In this document: positions 28,209-38,200 of the stretch, one piece after another
Position numbering within the stretch: position 1 is the stretch's first letter
Layout of the letters: every line of letters starts with the position of its first letter
Source: Rhodohalobacter sp. 614A
GTDB lineage: Bacteria; Bacteroidota; Rhodothermia; Balneolales; Balneolaceae
Direction of reading: 5' to 3'
NCBI RefSeq assembly: GCF_021462415.1
Contig: NZ_JAKEDS010000002.1
Coordinates: 1,116,001 to 1,180,000 of the forward strand
Length of the DNA: 64,000 nucleotides
Made by a program: the position numbers and the translations under genes
Notes under the pieces: generated by a model
The model's database searches: none
What the model saw: only the letters and a program-made list of their open reading frames with translations
Told to the model about the DNA's origin: nothing

Positions 28209-30840
28209 ATTAATGCAGATCTCATGGATGAGGTTTATCAGCAAGTCTTTATTAAAACATCTGGGTGTTATGCTGCTAATTCTGGCATTTCCCACTATTG
28301 TAATGGCTCAAACCTATACAGTAAACTCGACAGGTGACGACGTTGACGCTAATCCTGGTAATGGTACGTGTGCAACTTCGGGTGGCGTTTGTACACTAAG
28401 GGCTGCTATGCAGGAGGCGGAGGCCGTATCGGGCAGACAGGACATTGTATTTCATTCAAGCGTAACCGGAACGATTCATTTGGAAGGTGCTCTTCCTGAT
28501 ATAACTACGGGAATGTCGATCATAGGCCCGGGTGCTGATGTGCTTACTCTTCGCCGCAGCGGCAGCGGGACCTATCGAATATTCCACATTATACAAAGGA
28601 ACATCACGATTAGCGGGTTGACCATTACAAATGGAAATGTGAGTAGAGGAGCCGCTATTTATAACAAAGGTAACCTCACGTTGCTTGAATCGGTTATTAC
28701 AGCAAACGCAGGAACCTATGGAGGTGGTATTGCCAATGAGAGCAGTTTACTTATTGAAAATAGTATAATTTCAAATAATACAGGAGGAAATGGAGCCGGT
28801 ATCTATAATGATAACGGAAATCTAACGATTAGAAATAGTGCGATTATAGATAATAAAGCCAATAACAGCGGCTCCAGCAATGGCGGGGGTATTACCAACA
28901 GGGATGAAGCAATTCTGACGATTGAAAACAGCACTATCAGCCGGAATTTAGCTGAAGGCTCTGGTGGCGGTATTTCTTCATATCTGTACAGTACAGTAAC
29001 GATAAAAAATAGTACGCTCACAGGAAATTCAAGTGGATACAGTCTTGGCGGTGCAAGCCTCGATACCGACCGGACCACAATAACGATTTATAATTCAGTC
29101 ATTGGCAACAGCCAGGAGGGTGATGAATGCGTGCTTGAACGCAACGATGGCCTCACCATTTCTTATTCACTCAATGAGGATGGCACATGTTTTGAGGGCG
29201 GTAGCAATGGCAACTTAACTGGCGATCCTGGCCTGGCAGATCTGGCCGATAACGGCGGCCTCACTCCTACCCATGCTCTTTTACCGGACAGCCCGCTTAT
29301 TGATGCCGGTGATCCATCCACCTCTTCCGGAGGGTTCCTGACAAATGGGAATGGCCCGATTGATCAGGCCGGTAATTCGCGATTTACAGGTGCAGCCATT
29401 GATATCGGTGCCTATGAATTTGACGGACTTTCCGTAAATCTGACCGGCGATGAAGGATTTCGAACATTTTCAGTTCCAGCTGAAACCAGACTTGACGACT
29501 TTTTAGAGCCTATCTGGACACAAGGGTTAACCGGTGCCGATCACAGTGGTGGTGATCCGAATGTGTGGGTATGGAATAATGATTATAGCGGAAATGACAT
29601 CAATGGATGGGAGCTGCCATCAAATTTAGAAGAAACACTACAACCCGGTGAGGGAATGTTGGTTTATGTCTTTGAAGATGATGAGTACGAAACCGACGGC
29701 TCCTGGCCCAAAACACTTTCGGTCAGTGGATCGCCGGAAGACCTTCCCTTCTCCTTTGACAGCAATCTGAATACAACCTCAAATGGGTTTACTCTTCTCG
29801 GCAACCCGGGGGTTTCAAGTATCGATTGGGATGATATGAACAGATCGGGGGTGGCGAATGCTGTGTATGTGTGGGATCCTTCTGCTGGTGCCGACGGACA
29901 ATGGATTTCTTATGCAAACGGTTCAGGGGATCTGACCGGAGGTATTATCCGCCCTTTCCAGGGATTTCTTGTGCAGAACACCAATAGCAATCCGTCATTA
30001 GAAATATCAAACTACACGACAAATCGCGGAGAGTTTTATGGAAAACAAAAATCGGAGAGTGAACCACTGGCGATTCGTTTTCAACTGGAAGGAGAAGGGT
30101 TAAGCAGTTCTGCATGGGTTTACTTTAGTGAAGACGGTTGGATGGAAAACGACCCGGGAGATGCTCTCAAGCTGCAGCCACTTACTTCAGAATATGCTCT
30201 TTTGTCTACCACTTCTTCTGATGGAATATTGATGGACATCAACCATCTTCCTTTTCAAAGCACCTCTGTCATAGAACTCCCTTTAAATTTAGAAGTAACA
30301 AAAAACGGAAATTTCACTCTTAATGTCACCAAATTTAATCTGCCGGAAGGATGGTCTGCTTTTCTCACGGATCAACATACCGGAACACGGCTTAACCTGT
30401 TTCAAGACTCCAAATATACTTTTGAAATGAAAAGCTCATTCAAACAGATAAATGAGAAAGCAGTACAGAAACCGGGTGTGCTTCTTAAACAGGTCAAAAA
30501 AGTTAAAATTAATGGAGGTGATTCACGATTTATGCTTAACCTCACACCCGAAAATGTCACTACTGGAACTCTTCCCGATGTGTTTATGCTGTCCCAAAAC
30601 TATCCAAACCCATTCAACCCAACTACATTGATTAGCTACCAGTTACCTGTAAATAGTGAGGTTCGGTTGGACGTGTATGACATGCTGGGACGAAATGTAG
30701 CCACGCTGGTCAGCGGCCAGGTTTCGGCCGGACGGCACACCGTCAATTTTGATGCAAGCAATTTATCCAGCGGTATTTACCTGTACCGGTTGCAGGCGGG
30801 TGGCCAAATCATCACGAAAAAATTAACAGTGATCAAGTAA
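28201..30840 (+). CDS. T9SS-sorted surface protein with beta-helix repeats, cassette A
   Basis: 879 residues. Signal peptide to about residue 36 (VMAQ). CTLRAAMQEAEA (64-75) is the CSLREA-type motif that opens many secreted beta-helix proteins. Residues about 90-400 are parallel beta-helix repeats rich in GGGI and SxNT turns, closing with DIGAYEFDG. About 415-800 is a module beginning VNLTGDEGFRTFSVP with WTQGL, shared with two other proteins here. The last 85 residues are the T9SS type A sorting domain (QNYPNPFNPTT to KKLTVIK). It would be exported by SprA and anchored at the surface. Alternative ATGs exist at 28213 and 28228. The ligand or substrate is unknown. Confidence 0.9.
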   Translation: MNELMQISWMRFISKSLLKHLGVMLLILAFPTIVMAQTYTVNSTGDDVDANPGNGTCATSGGVCTLRAAMQEAEAVSGRQDIVFHSSVTGTIHLEGALPDITTGMSIIGPGADVLTLRRSGSGTYRIFHIIQRNITISGLTITNGNVSRGAAIYNKGNLTLLESVITANAGTYGGGIANESSLLIENSIISNNTGGNGAGIYNDNGNLTIRNSAIIDNKANNSGSSNGGGITNRDEAILTIENSTISRNLAEGSGGGISSYLYSTVTIKNSTLTGNSSGYSLGGASLDTDRTTITIYNSVIGNSQEGDECVLERNDGLTISYSLNEDGTCFEGGSNGNLTGDPGLADLADNGGLTPTHALLPDSPLIDAGDPSTSSGGFLTNGNGPIDQAGNSRFTGAAIDIGAYEFDGLSVNLTGDEGFRTFSVPAETRLDDFLEPIWTQGLTGADHSGGDPNVWVWNNDYSGNDINGWELPSNLEETLQPGEGMLVYVFEDDEYETDGSWPKTLSVSGSPEDLPFSFDSNLNTTSNGFTLLGNPGVSSIDWDDMNRSGVANAVYVWDPSAGADGQWISYANGSGDLTGGIIRPFQGFLVQNTNSNPSLEISNYTTNRGEFYGKQKSESEPLAIRFQLEGEGLSSSAWVYFSEDGWMENDPGDALKLQPLTSEYALLSTTSSDGILMDINHLPFQSTSVIELPLNLEVTKNGNFTLNVTKFNLPEGWSAFLTDQHTGTRLNLFQDSKYTFEMKSSFKQINEKAVQKPGVLLKQVKKVKINGGDSRFMLNLTPENVTTGTLPDVFMLSQNYPNPFNPTTLISYQLPVNSEVRLDVYDMLGRNVATLVSGQVSAGRHTVNFDASNLSSGIYLYRLQAGGQIITKKLTVIK

Positions 30841-30878
30841 TGAAGGAACCAACGTTCGGAGATTACGCCAAACACTTT
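30592..30878 (+). repeat. Near-identical 3' cassette, copy 1 (T9SS domain plus downstream DNA)
   Basis: About 279 bases align to 41772-42050 with 18 differences by my count, covering the sorting-domain codons and 30 bases past the stop (TGAAGGAACCAACGTTCGGA). Similarity extends in weaker form to about 30918. The upstream gene bodies are far more diverged. Confidence 0.85.
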
Positions 30879-30920
30879 TTGATAAGCACAAACCACTTTG
30901 CCAAAACCATTTTTAAAGCA

Positions 30921-30984
30921 AATCTTTGAGAATATAACTGGCCGAATTCTTTGTCCCCGGGTCAGCATTTCTGAGGTTACAATC
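30921..30984 (-). pseudogene. Eroded fragment of the HAD-IIA hydrolase gene
   Basis: GAGAATATAACTGGCCGAAT and the following GTCCCC match 42848-42878 inside the intact HAD gene. Then CAGCATT-CTGAGGTTACAATC matches 42928-42949 after skipping about 46 bases. The order and strand are the same as in the intact gene, which also follows a T9SS gene with the same 3' cassette. This is a relic of a duplication or recombination that included the HAD gene. Confidence 0.75.
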
Positions 30985-31038
30985 CCATCGGGTGAGTCAC
31001 CAAGTTTTTAGGTTATCATCCGATGACTGACAATTTAC

Positions 31039-34000
31039 TTAGCTTATAACCTCTGAAGGACTGACGCCAAACTCTTTCTTAAAACTGGTAGAAAAGTAGT
31101 TTGCATCGGCATAACCAACAGCGGCGGCGGCTTCCTGCACGTTAAAATTCTTCTCATTCAGCAAAATTTTTGCTTCTTTAAGCCGCACTTTTTTGATGAA
31201 ATCATTCAGGCTGATATCGCTGATTTCGCCCCATTTCTTGTAAAGAGTCGTGCGACTCATAAATAAAGTCTCACTCAACATATTTATATTCAGGGAAGGG
31301 TTCCCCAACTGCCGGTACACAATTTCTCTGATATTTTTTTCCAATTCGCTTTCACTCTTTTCTATCTCACTCAATTTACCGGACTGAAGGATTTTCTCCC
31401 GTCTCAATACAGCCGCAACCTGCGAAAGAAGAAGTTTATTTTGAATAGGCTTTGTGAGATAAATATCGGCTCCCGTTGAGAGGCCTCTTTCCATATCAAT
31501 CTCGGTACTTTTTGCTGATAAGAAAATTACAGGAAGATGCTTGTAGGTATCTTCTTTTCTGAGATTTGAGACAAATTCCAGTCCGTTCATTCCGGGCATC
31601 ATCACATCAGAAATAACCAGGTCGGGATCCAATTTTTTAAGCTTTGTAAGAGCTTCGGAGCCATCGGCGGCAACATTCACTTCATAGTGTTGAGACAAGG
31701 TAGATTGAAGATATTCACGAAAGTCGGCATTGTCTTCCACCACAAGAATTTTTTGAGCACGATTATTTTTAACCTGCCTGGAAGTCTCATTCCTTTCTGT
31801 TTTGTGAGTCTTTATTTCGGGTTCTGTAAGTACAAACGGCTCGTGAATGATTGTATCTGATTTTTCAAAATGACCGAAGCCTTTTCTTAATAAAACACAG
31901 AACTCTGCACCCTCTCCTTTTTTTGAATCCACCTTGATGGTTCCTTTCATTCGCTCCACCAATCCCTTTACAAGATATAACCCGATTCCTGTTCCTCCTG
32001 CAGCATTCGCCCCTTCTGCTTGATAGAGATATTCAAAAATCTTGTCGGCATCCTTCTTATCAATTCCAATTCCTTCATCTTTTAACGAGAAAAATACCTG
32101 GTTTGCCTCGCTGGAAATTTTTACCTGAATGGTTGAATCTTTGGGAGAAAACCGGATCGCATTGCTCATCAGGTTAATTACAATACGCTCCCACGCATCT
32201 GTGTCTACGTAGATCGTTTCATCAACAGAACCAGATTCAAAAACCAGTTTGATGCCTTCCTGTTCCAGTTTTGAATAAAACTGCCCGATAATCTTTTGGG
32301 TGAGCTCTGTGAAACGAACCGGACGAAGAGTCAATTTAATAGCATCGGAATTGAGCTTGGTTACATCCAGAATCTGGTCTACAAGATTTTTCAGTTGGAC
32401 TCCATTCCGCTGCATCATACTTATTCTGTTTTGGACGGTGCTCCAGTTGTCCGGTTTTGGATTCTCAGCAAAATCATCAAGAGGCCCAAGAATAAGGGAA
32501 AGCGGCGTTTTCAGCTCATGTGTAATGCCGGAAAAAAATCGTGATTTTTGGTCAGCAGCTTCTTTTAAAGCAATTGTCTGTTGGTCTACCCGTGCCTGGA
32601 GCTTTTGCTCCCGCTGCCTTAAAATTCGGGTTCTGTATTTGACGCCACCGAAGATCAGAAGAAACCCGAACAAACCTGTCAAAGCATAAAACCATGGAGT
32701 TTCATAAAAGTAATAGGGAACATTGATCAGAATCGAAGCCTGGGCGGCATCTGTGCTTCGTTCCAGCCGATAGGCCATTACCTGAAATGTATGTATGCCG
32801 GGCGGGATATTGGTAAAAACAGCTTCCCTGCTTAAATCTCCGTTTTCCCAGTCGGTGTTTACTCCCTGAAGCTTATATCTGAAATGAATACGATCGGGGG
32901 TTGAAAAATTAGGTGCCGAAAATTTAATTCTCAAGTTTCTGTCATCCGCATCTACCTCAACATTTGTTTGATTCTCAATGAAAAGCGTTGTGTCGGCTAA
33001 GGCAATCTGTTCAATAACGGGTTTTGGATTTGGCAGGGAATTTTCCTGAGCAATTTTTAGCGGATCAATAATTGTAATCCCTTTTTGATTGGGGAACCAG
33101 AGTTTTTGATCCTGTGTTAAAAGTCCGGCTGTCTGGACCCCGCCATTTGCCTCCCTGTTAATCATTCCATTTCTTTCATTGAACCCTAAAAGAGAGAGGC
33201 TGTTAATTTCTCCATCTGCATAGCGGTTCAACTCATCCAGAGATATACGCATGATTCCCCCATTGGTACTAATCCAAAGGTGGTGGTCGGGAGTTTCAAT
33301 AATCCTGTGAATCGAGTTTTTAATCAACCCGTCCTGTTCAGTGACGGATTTTACCGAAATTGTATCATCTCTCTTAAAAACGACCCGATTCAATCCGAGG
33401 TTTTCTGTCCCCACCCAAAGCGTGTCCCCCGACTGGATAAAAATATCCCGAATAAAGTTACTGGTTAGCCCACTATTTGTATTTAAAAAGTGTTGAAATG
33501 AACCGTCTTTCAGCCTTGTAAATCCATTGCCATTTGTCCCGAAAAATAAACTACCATCTTTGTCTTCCCGGATTACACGAACACTATGAAAGGCAAGAGT
33601 ATCGGTATCATCAAAAAAACGGTAGGCTTCGTTTTCGCGAACCACCATACGTTCACTGTTTCCAATCAGCAACCGGCCGGCCCGGTCTCGATGCATCGCT
33701 TCTACCGTTATATCATCCCCCACCAAATCAGAAAATGGTTCAACTTCTTCCCAGTTATTATGACTGTACTCCCAAAGTCCGTCTCTCCACATACCTGCGT
33801 AGAGTTTGCTATCAGCATCTTCAAACAAAAACCGACATATATTGGCTGTCAGGTTGCTGTTATCCATATTCCAGTTTTCGGTACTTTCTTCCTTTATTCT
33901 GTATATACCGTTTGAAAAACTTCCCGCCCATTTAGATCCGTCAGATGACTCTATAACCGGGTAAATATTTTCGAAGCCTTGAATCTGACTGGAAGTAATG

Positions 34001-35067
34001 TTCAAAAAATCACTCCTTCGAATTTGAAAAACTCCGTTTCGGATTGTTGAAATCCAAAGAGACCCCTCACTATCGATAAAGCCGGACTGGATTCCATCCG
34101 TTTGCAATACCCTTTTCCCGTCGATGATTACCTGTTTATCTCCCAACCGTATCTCCTCGCCGGCAGCGCCTCTGAAAACAAGATTAATTCGCTCTATAGA
34201 CGTCTTAAACTCCGGTTGAAGTTTAATCAGCTCTTCGGTTTGAGGATTTAAAGAATAGAAACCAGTTGAACTATTCAGGATATATGTACCATCCGGATCA
34301 GAATGAAGATTCCAGGCAGCAAATTGTTCTTCCTGTTGATAGTGTACATTATCGATAGTGGACCCGGAAATTGAAAAACGAAAGATGCCATCGCCGCCTA
34401 ACAGCCAAATTTCACCGGGAGAAAATTCTATTACCTGAAGTATGTCTTTGAACGGAAAGGGGGATAATTCATTTTCCAATAGTAATGATGCCCGGTTATT
34501 TTTCCAGAGAACAAGGCCATTTTCGTTAATGACGAAAATCCCACCGCTATCAGGGGAGCCAAGAGTCCATGTATTTTCCTGAAGAAGTTGTTCGTCCGGT
34601 GATTCAAAGGACTGTGTTTCCCTGTTGAACACCGCAATGCCCTGTGTGGTGGCAATCCATATTTCTCCGTTATTGGCTTCGATAATTCGAAGTGCATTTC
34701 CTTTAAAGTCCCCAAATGCTTCGGCAAATGTTGTAAAGGTTGATCCGGCTTTTCGCATAATCATACCTTCGGCAAGAATCATCCAGATTTCATTTTCACG
34801 GGTCTTGATCATACCGGCAATACGGTTCGAAACCATTCCTTTGGTATTGCCTGAATTGAATACGTAGAAATCATACCCATCATACCGGATCAATCCGTCG
34901 AGGGTAGAAAACCACAGGTAGCCATCATCATCCTGAAGAATTCGGTTCACAGAATTTACTGACAACCCATCTTCTACAGTAAAATTCTTCACCAAATATT
35001 CCTCGCTCTGGAGTGCTGGAAATCCCTGTAAAAAAAGAGAGAAAAAAAGTACTACAAAAGCCATCAT
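31039..35067 (-). CDS. Hybrid two-component system sensor/regulator (HTCS), copy B
   Basis: 1342 residues, a full-length paralogue of the 23843-27865 protein with the same order: signal/anchor, propeller repeats (about 30-690), Y_Y_Y domain (700-770), membrane segment near 790-810, kinase with FFSGITHELKTPLS (His near 847), NLMSNAIRFSP, DEGIGIDKK and GTGIGLYLVKGL, receiver with SDVMMPGMNG (Asp near 1153), and an AraC HTH ending in VGYADANYFSTSFKKEFG. Phospho-acceptor residues are intact. The paralogues are clearly diverged in the sensor half and closer in the output half. It faces the 2267-residue T9SS gene, its likely target. Confidence 0.95.
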   Translation of the reverse strand: MMAFVVLFFSLFLQGFPALQSEEYLVKNFTVEDGLSVNSVNRILQDDDGYLWFSTLDGLIRYDGYDFYVFNSGNTKGMVSNRIAGMIKTRENEIWMILAEGMIMRKAGSTFTTFAEAFGDFKGNALRIIEANNGEIWIATTQGIAVFNRETQSFESPDEQLLQENTWTLGSPDSGGIFVINENGLVLWKNNRASLLLENELSPFPFKDILQVIEFSPGEIWLLGGDGIFRFSISGSTIDNVHYQQEEQFAAWNLHSDPDGTYILNSSTGFYSLNPQTEELIKLQPEFKTSIERINLVFRGAAGEEIRLGDKQVIIDGKRVLQTDGIQSGFIDSEGSLWISTIRNGVFQIRRSDFLNITSSQIQGFENIYPVIESSDGSKWAGSFSNGIYRIKEESTENWNMDNSNLTANICRFLFEDADSKLYAGMWRDGLWEYSHNNWEEVEPFSDLVGDDITVEAMHRDRAGRLLIGNSERMVVRENEAYRFFDDTDTLAFHSVRVIREDKDGSLFFGTNGNGFTRLKDGSFQHFLNTNSGLTSNFIRDIFIQSGDTLWVGTENLGLNRVVFKRDDTISVKSVTEQDGLIKNSIHRIIETPDHHLWISTNGGIMRISLDELNRYADGEINSLSLLGFNERNGMINREANGGVQTAGLLTQDQKLWFPNQKGITIIDPLKIAQENSLPNPKPVIEQIALADTTLFIENQTNVEVDADDRNLRIKFSAPNFSTPDRIHFRYKLQGVNTDWENGDLSREAVFTNIPPGIHTFQVMAYRLERSTDAAQASILINVPYYFYETPWFYALTGLFGFLLIFGGVKYRTRILRQREQKLQARVDQQTIALKEAADQKSRFFSGITHELKTPLSLILGPLDDFAENPKPDNWSTVQNRISMMQRNGVQLKNLVDQILDVTKLNSDAIKLTLRPVRFTELTQKIIGQFYSKLEQEGIKLVFESGSVDETIYVDTDAWERIVINLMSNAIRFSPKDSTIQVKISSEANQVFFSLKDEGIGIDKKDADKIFEYLYQAEGANAAGGTGIGLYLVKGLVERMKGTIKVDSKKGEGAEFCVLLRKGFGHFEKSDTIIHEPFVLTEPEIKTHKTERNETSRQVKNNRAQKILVVEDNADFREYLQSTLSQHYEVNVAADGSEALTKLKKLDPDLVISDVMMPGMNGLEFVSNLRKEDTYKHLPVIFLSAKSTEIDMERGLSTGADIYLTKPIQNKLLLSQVAAVLRREKILQSGKLSEIEKSESELEKNIREIVYRQLGNPSLNINMLSETLFMSRTTLYKKWGEISDISLNDFIKKVRLKEAKILLNEKNFNVQEAAAAVGYADANYFSTSFKKEFGVSPSEVIS

Positions 35068-35102
35068 AGTTGTAAAAGGAGGTTTAACCCTTGATTGCGG
35101 AC

Positions 35103-35147
35103 GATATTAAAGATATCCCGAATAATTTCAAAGACATCTTTTCCTAT
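35103..35147. promoter_or_regulatory. Conserved block with inverted repeat, cassette B (candidate HTCS operator)
   Basis: GATAT-TAAAG-ATATC (35103-35117), seven bases, ATTTCAAAG (35125-35133), four bases, CTTTTCCTAT (35138-35147). It is the counterpart of the block at 27906-27950. It lies 36 bases from the HTCS start and 100 from the T9SS gene start. Confidence 0.55.
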
Positions 35148-35216
35148 CCTTTGTGCCTGTAGATCTTCGGTCTCTTACATCCTAATCTTTAACAATTCAA
35201 TTAATAACGTATAGGT

Positions 35217-38200
35217 ATGATTCATTTTAAGCCTAATTCATCAATGGGTAGATTTTTTCTTTTTGGGGGTAAAAAACGAATGTCCGGTATTGTTCTATTT
35301 CTGGCTCTTACTATGATGGGTATCGCCACTGTACAAGCTCAGACTATTCGCTATGTAAAGGAAGGTGGCACAGGAAATGGTTCCAGTTGGGCCAATGCAA
35401 GTGGTGATATCCAGAGGATGCTTGATGACTCTTTTGCAGATGATGAAGTTTGGGTTGCGGGCGGAACGTATAAACCAGTGCGGCCTATTTCAAATCGCCC
35501 CGGTCCCAACGATCCGACCAACAGAGATAATTCCTTTTTTATACGATCCAATGCAAAACTTTATGGGGGATTCGCCGGGAATGAAAGTTCCCTGAGTGAA
35601 CGGGATTTAAGCATAAAGGAGAATGAGACCATTTTAAGCGGAGATATTGATGGAGATGGAATAACGGATAGCCAAAATTCCCATCATGTGGTTGTTATTG
35701 TAAGTGGGAGCTTAGATGGTTTTACCGTAACAGGCGGATATGCCAACGGAAGCGGCAGTGTTGACCCCAATGGAAGTACTGCTGAGATAGGGAAAAATCA
35801 GGGAGGGGGTATTTATATCGTAAACAATGGAAATACCCACCTGTCCAACCTAAAAGTTGTAAATAATTATGCCTACTTCTACGGTGGAGGAATCGTGGCA
35901 AAAGCGGATCAGGATGAAAGTAATACCCTGCCTCTTTATCTGACAAATGTAGTGATTAGCGGAAATGAAGTTAACAGGCAAGGCAGCGCGTTATCTATAG
36001 TTCGAAGAACAGATGCGGTCTTAACCAACGTTACAATCAGCGGAAATAATGTGGTGTCGAATGATGTGGATCATTCGGCGATATATGTTACCAGTTATTC
36101 CAAAGTAACCCTTCGAAACAGTATTATTTATGGAAACAGCAATCATTCCACTATTGATGCAACGAATTCCTCCTCCGAAAGTGAATCTTTTAATAGCCTG
36201 ATTGAAGGCTCCTCCAGCACAGCAAATGGAAATATTGCCAGCACGGATCCATTATTTGTTAATGCCCCGGAAGCAAATACCGCTCCCTTCTTCAATGGAG
36301 ATTACCGGTTTTTTGATGGAAGTGCAGTATTAGGTGCCGGAAATAATTCGGTCTTTAATTCCGGAGCAACACCAGACCTGTCTCATATTGACAAGGATAT
36401 TTCCGGGAATGATCGCATCCAAAATGGAACGGTTGATCTTGGGGCCCATGAAGGATCATTAGCAGTGCCGGTAGTAACCAATAATAATGACAGCGGACCG
36501 GGCTCCCTTCGATTTGTAATCGAAAATACATTCGATGGAAGTATAATCACATTTGATGAATCTCTGAACGATGAGTGGATTTACCTAACCAGCGGACAAA
36601 TTTCGATTGACACTCCACTCACGCTGGATGCAAGCAACCTGTCTGATGGAATTATTATTAGCGGAAATGATAATAGCCGTGTTTTTGCAATTGAGTCAGG
36701 AACAGAAGTTACATTTCGCTCCCTCTCCATTACAGATGGCAGTGCCAGCAGCGCCGCCGGAATTAGAAATTCCGGGGATCTTACACTTGAAAATGTAACT
36801 GTATTTGGAAACTCGACAACGGGAAATCTTGGCAGTGGAGGAGGTATTATGAATAACGGATTTTCTTCCCGCTTAACTCTTCAAAGCAGTACTATTTCGG
36901 GAAATAGTGCCCCCGGCGGAGACGGTAATGGTGGTGGAATTTATAATGAAGGTTCACTTACAGTTCAAAACAGTACGGTTTCGAACAATAGTGCCGGAGC
37001 TTCTGGCGGAGGTATTTTAAGCTTAGGCGGATCAAGCCAACTTAATTTAATAAACAGCGTAATTGCCAATTCGGAAGGAGGCGATTGTTTAACATCAGGG
37101 AGTTTGTCGGAAGAGAATAGTTTTGTTGGAGATGGATCGTGCAGTGCTACGTATAGCGGAGATCCCATGTTAAATTCGCTGATGTATAATGGTGGACCTA
37201 CGATGAATCATCTGCCAATAGTCGGCTCCCCCCTTCTCGATGCAGGAAGTTGCAGCAATACTTCGACTGATCAGCGGGGTTTTAACCGACCTATTGATTT
37301 AGACTTCATTGCCAATGCCAACAACGGTTGTGACATAGGTTCTGTTGAAGCGACCGCAGACGAAATTCCCTTAGGCGAAGTTATCCAGCCCGAAAGTGGA
37401 ATTTTGTATGTGGATAAAAATGTTTCCGGCGGAAATGAAAACGGCAGTTCATGGGCCAATGCTATTCCCGAGTTAAGGACAGCACTGCAATGGGCCGGCG
37501 ATAACTGGAACTCCGGGACATTACAAATCTGGGTGGCAGACGGTGCTTATACACCCACCGACGATTCCAACCGCAGCGCTTCTTTCCAGCTTATAAATGG
37601 TGTAGAAATTTATGGCGGGTTTGATGCCACGGAAGATGAACTCTCCGGCCGCGACTGGCAGGCCAACGAAACCATATTAAGCGGGAATATTGATGGTGAC
37701 ATTCCCTCAACCAATAACAGCTATCACGTAGTGAACGGTACCGGTGCGAATAATACCGCCGTGCTCGATGGTTTTACGGTGACCGGTGGAAATGCTGACG
37801 GTTCTAATCCTCACTATGGCGGTGGCGGTATTTTTATCTATAACAGTTCTCAAAGCGGCTCACCTACTCTTGCTAATTTGCGGATTACAGAAAATGAGGC
37901 AAGTAATATCGGTGGAGGGATATACAGCTATAACTCATCCTACACATTGTTCAATGTAGAAATCAGTGAAAATACGGCACGTTTCGGTGGTGGAATCTAC
38001 CTGACAGTTGGACATCCAAAGTTTCTCAATGTAGGTATCTATAATAATTCAGCCGATAATGATGGTGGCGGAATCAATAGTACCGATGATATAACATTGA
38101 CCAATGTAACCATCAATAACAATTCAGCCGATGGAGATGGCGGCGGCTTCTATAACACGGGAAATGCCGACATCCAAAATTCTATTCTATGGGGCAATAC

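Noticed and set aside
28640-29080. Short-period DNA repeats in the T9SS gene suggestive of a CRISPR-like array
   Set aside because: The periodicity comes from beta-helix codons (GGGI, NSTI) with variable spacing; there are no identical repeats or unique spacers.
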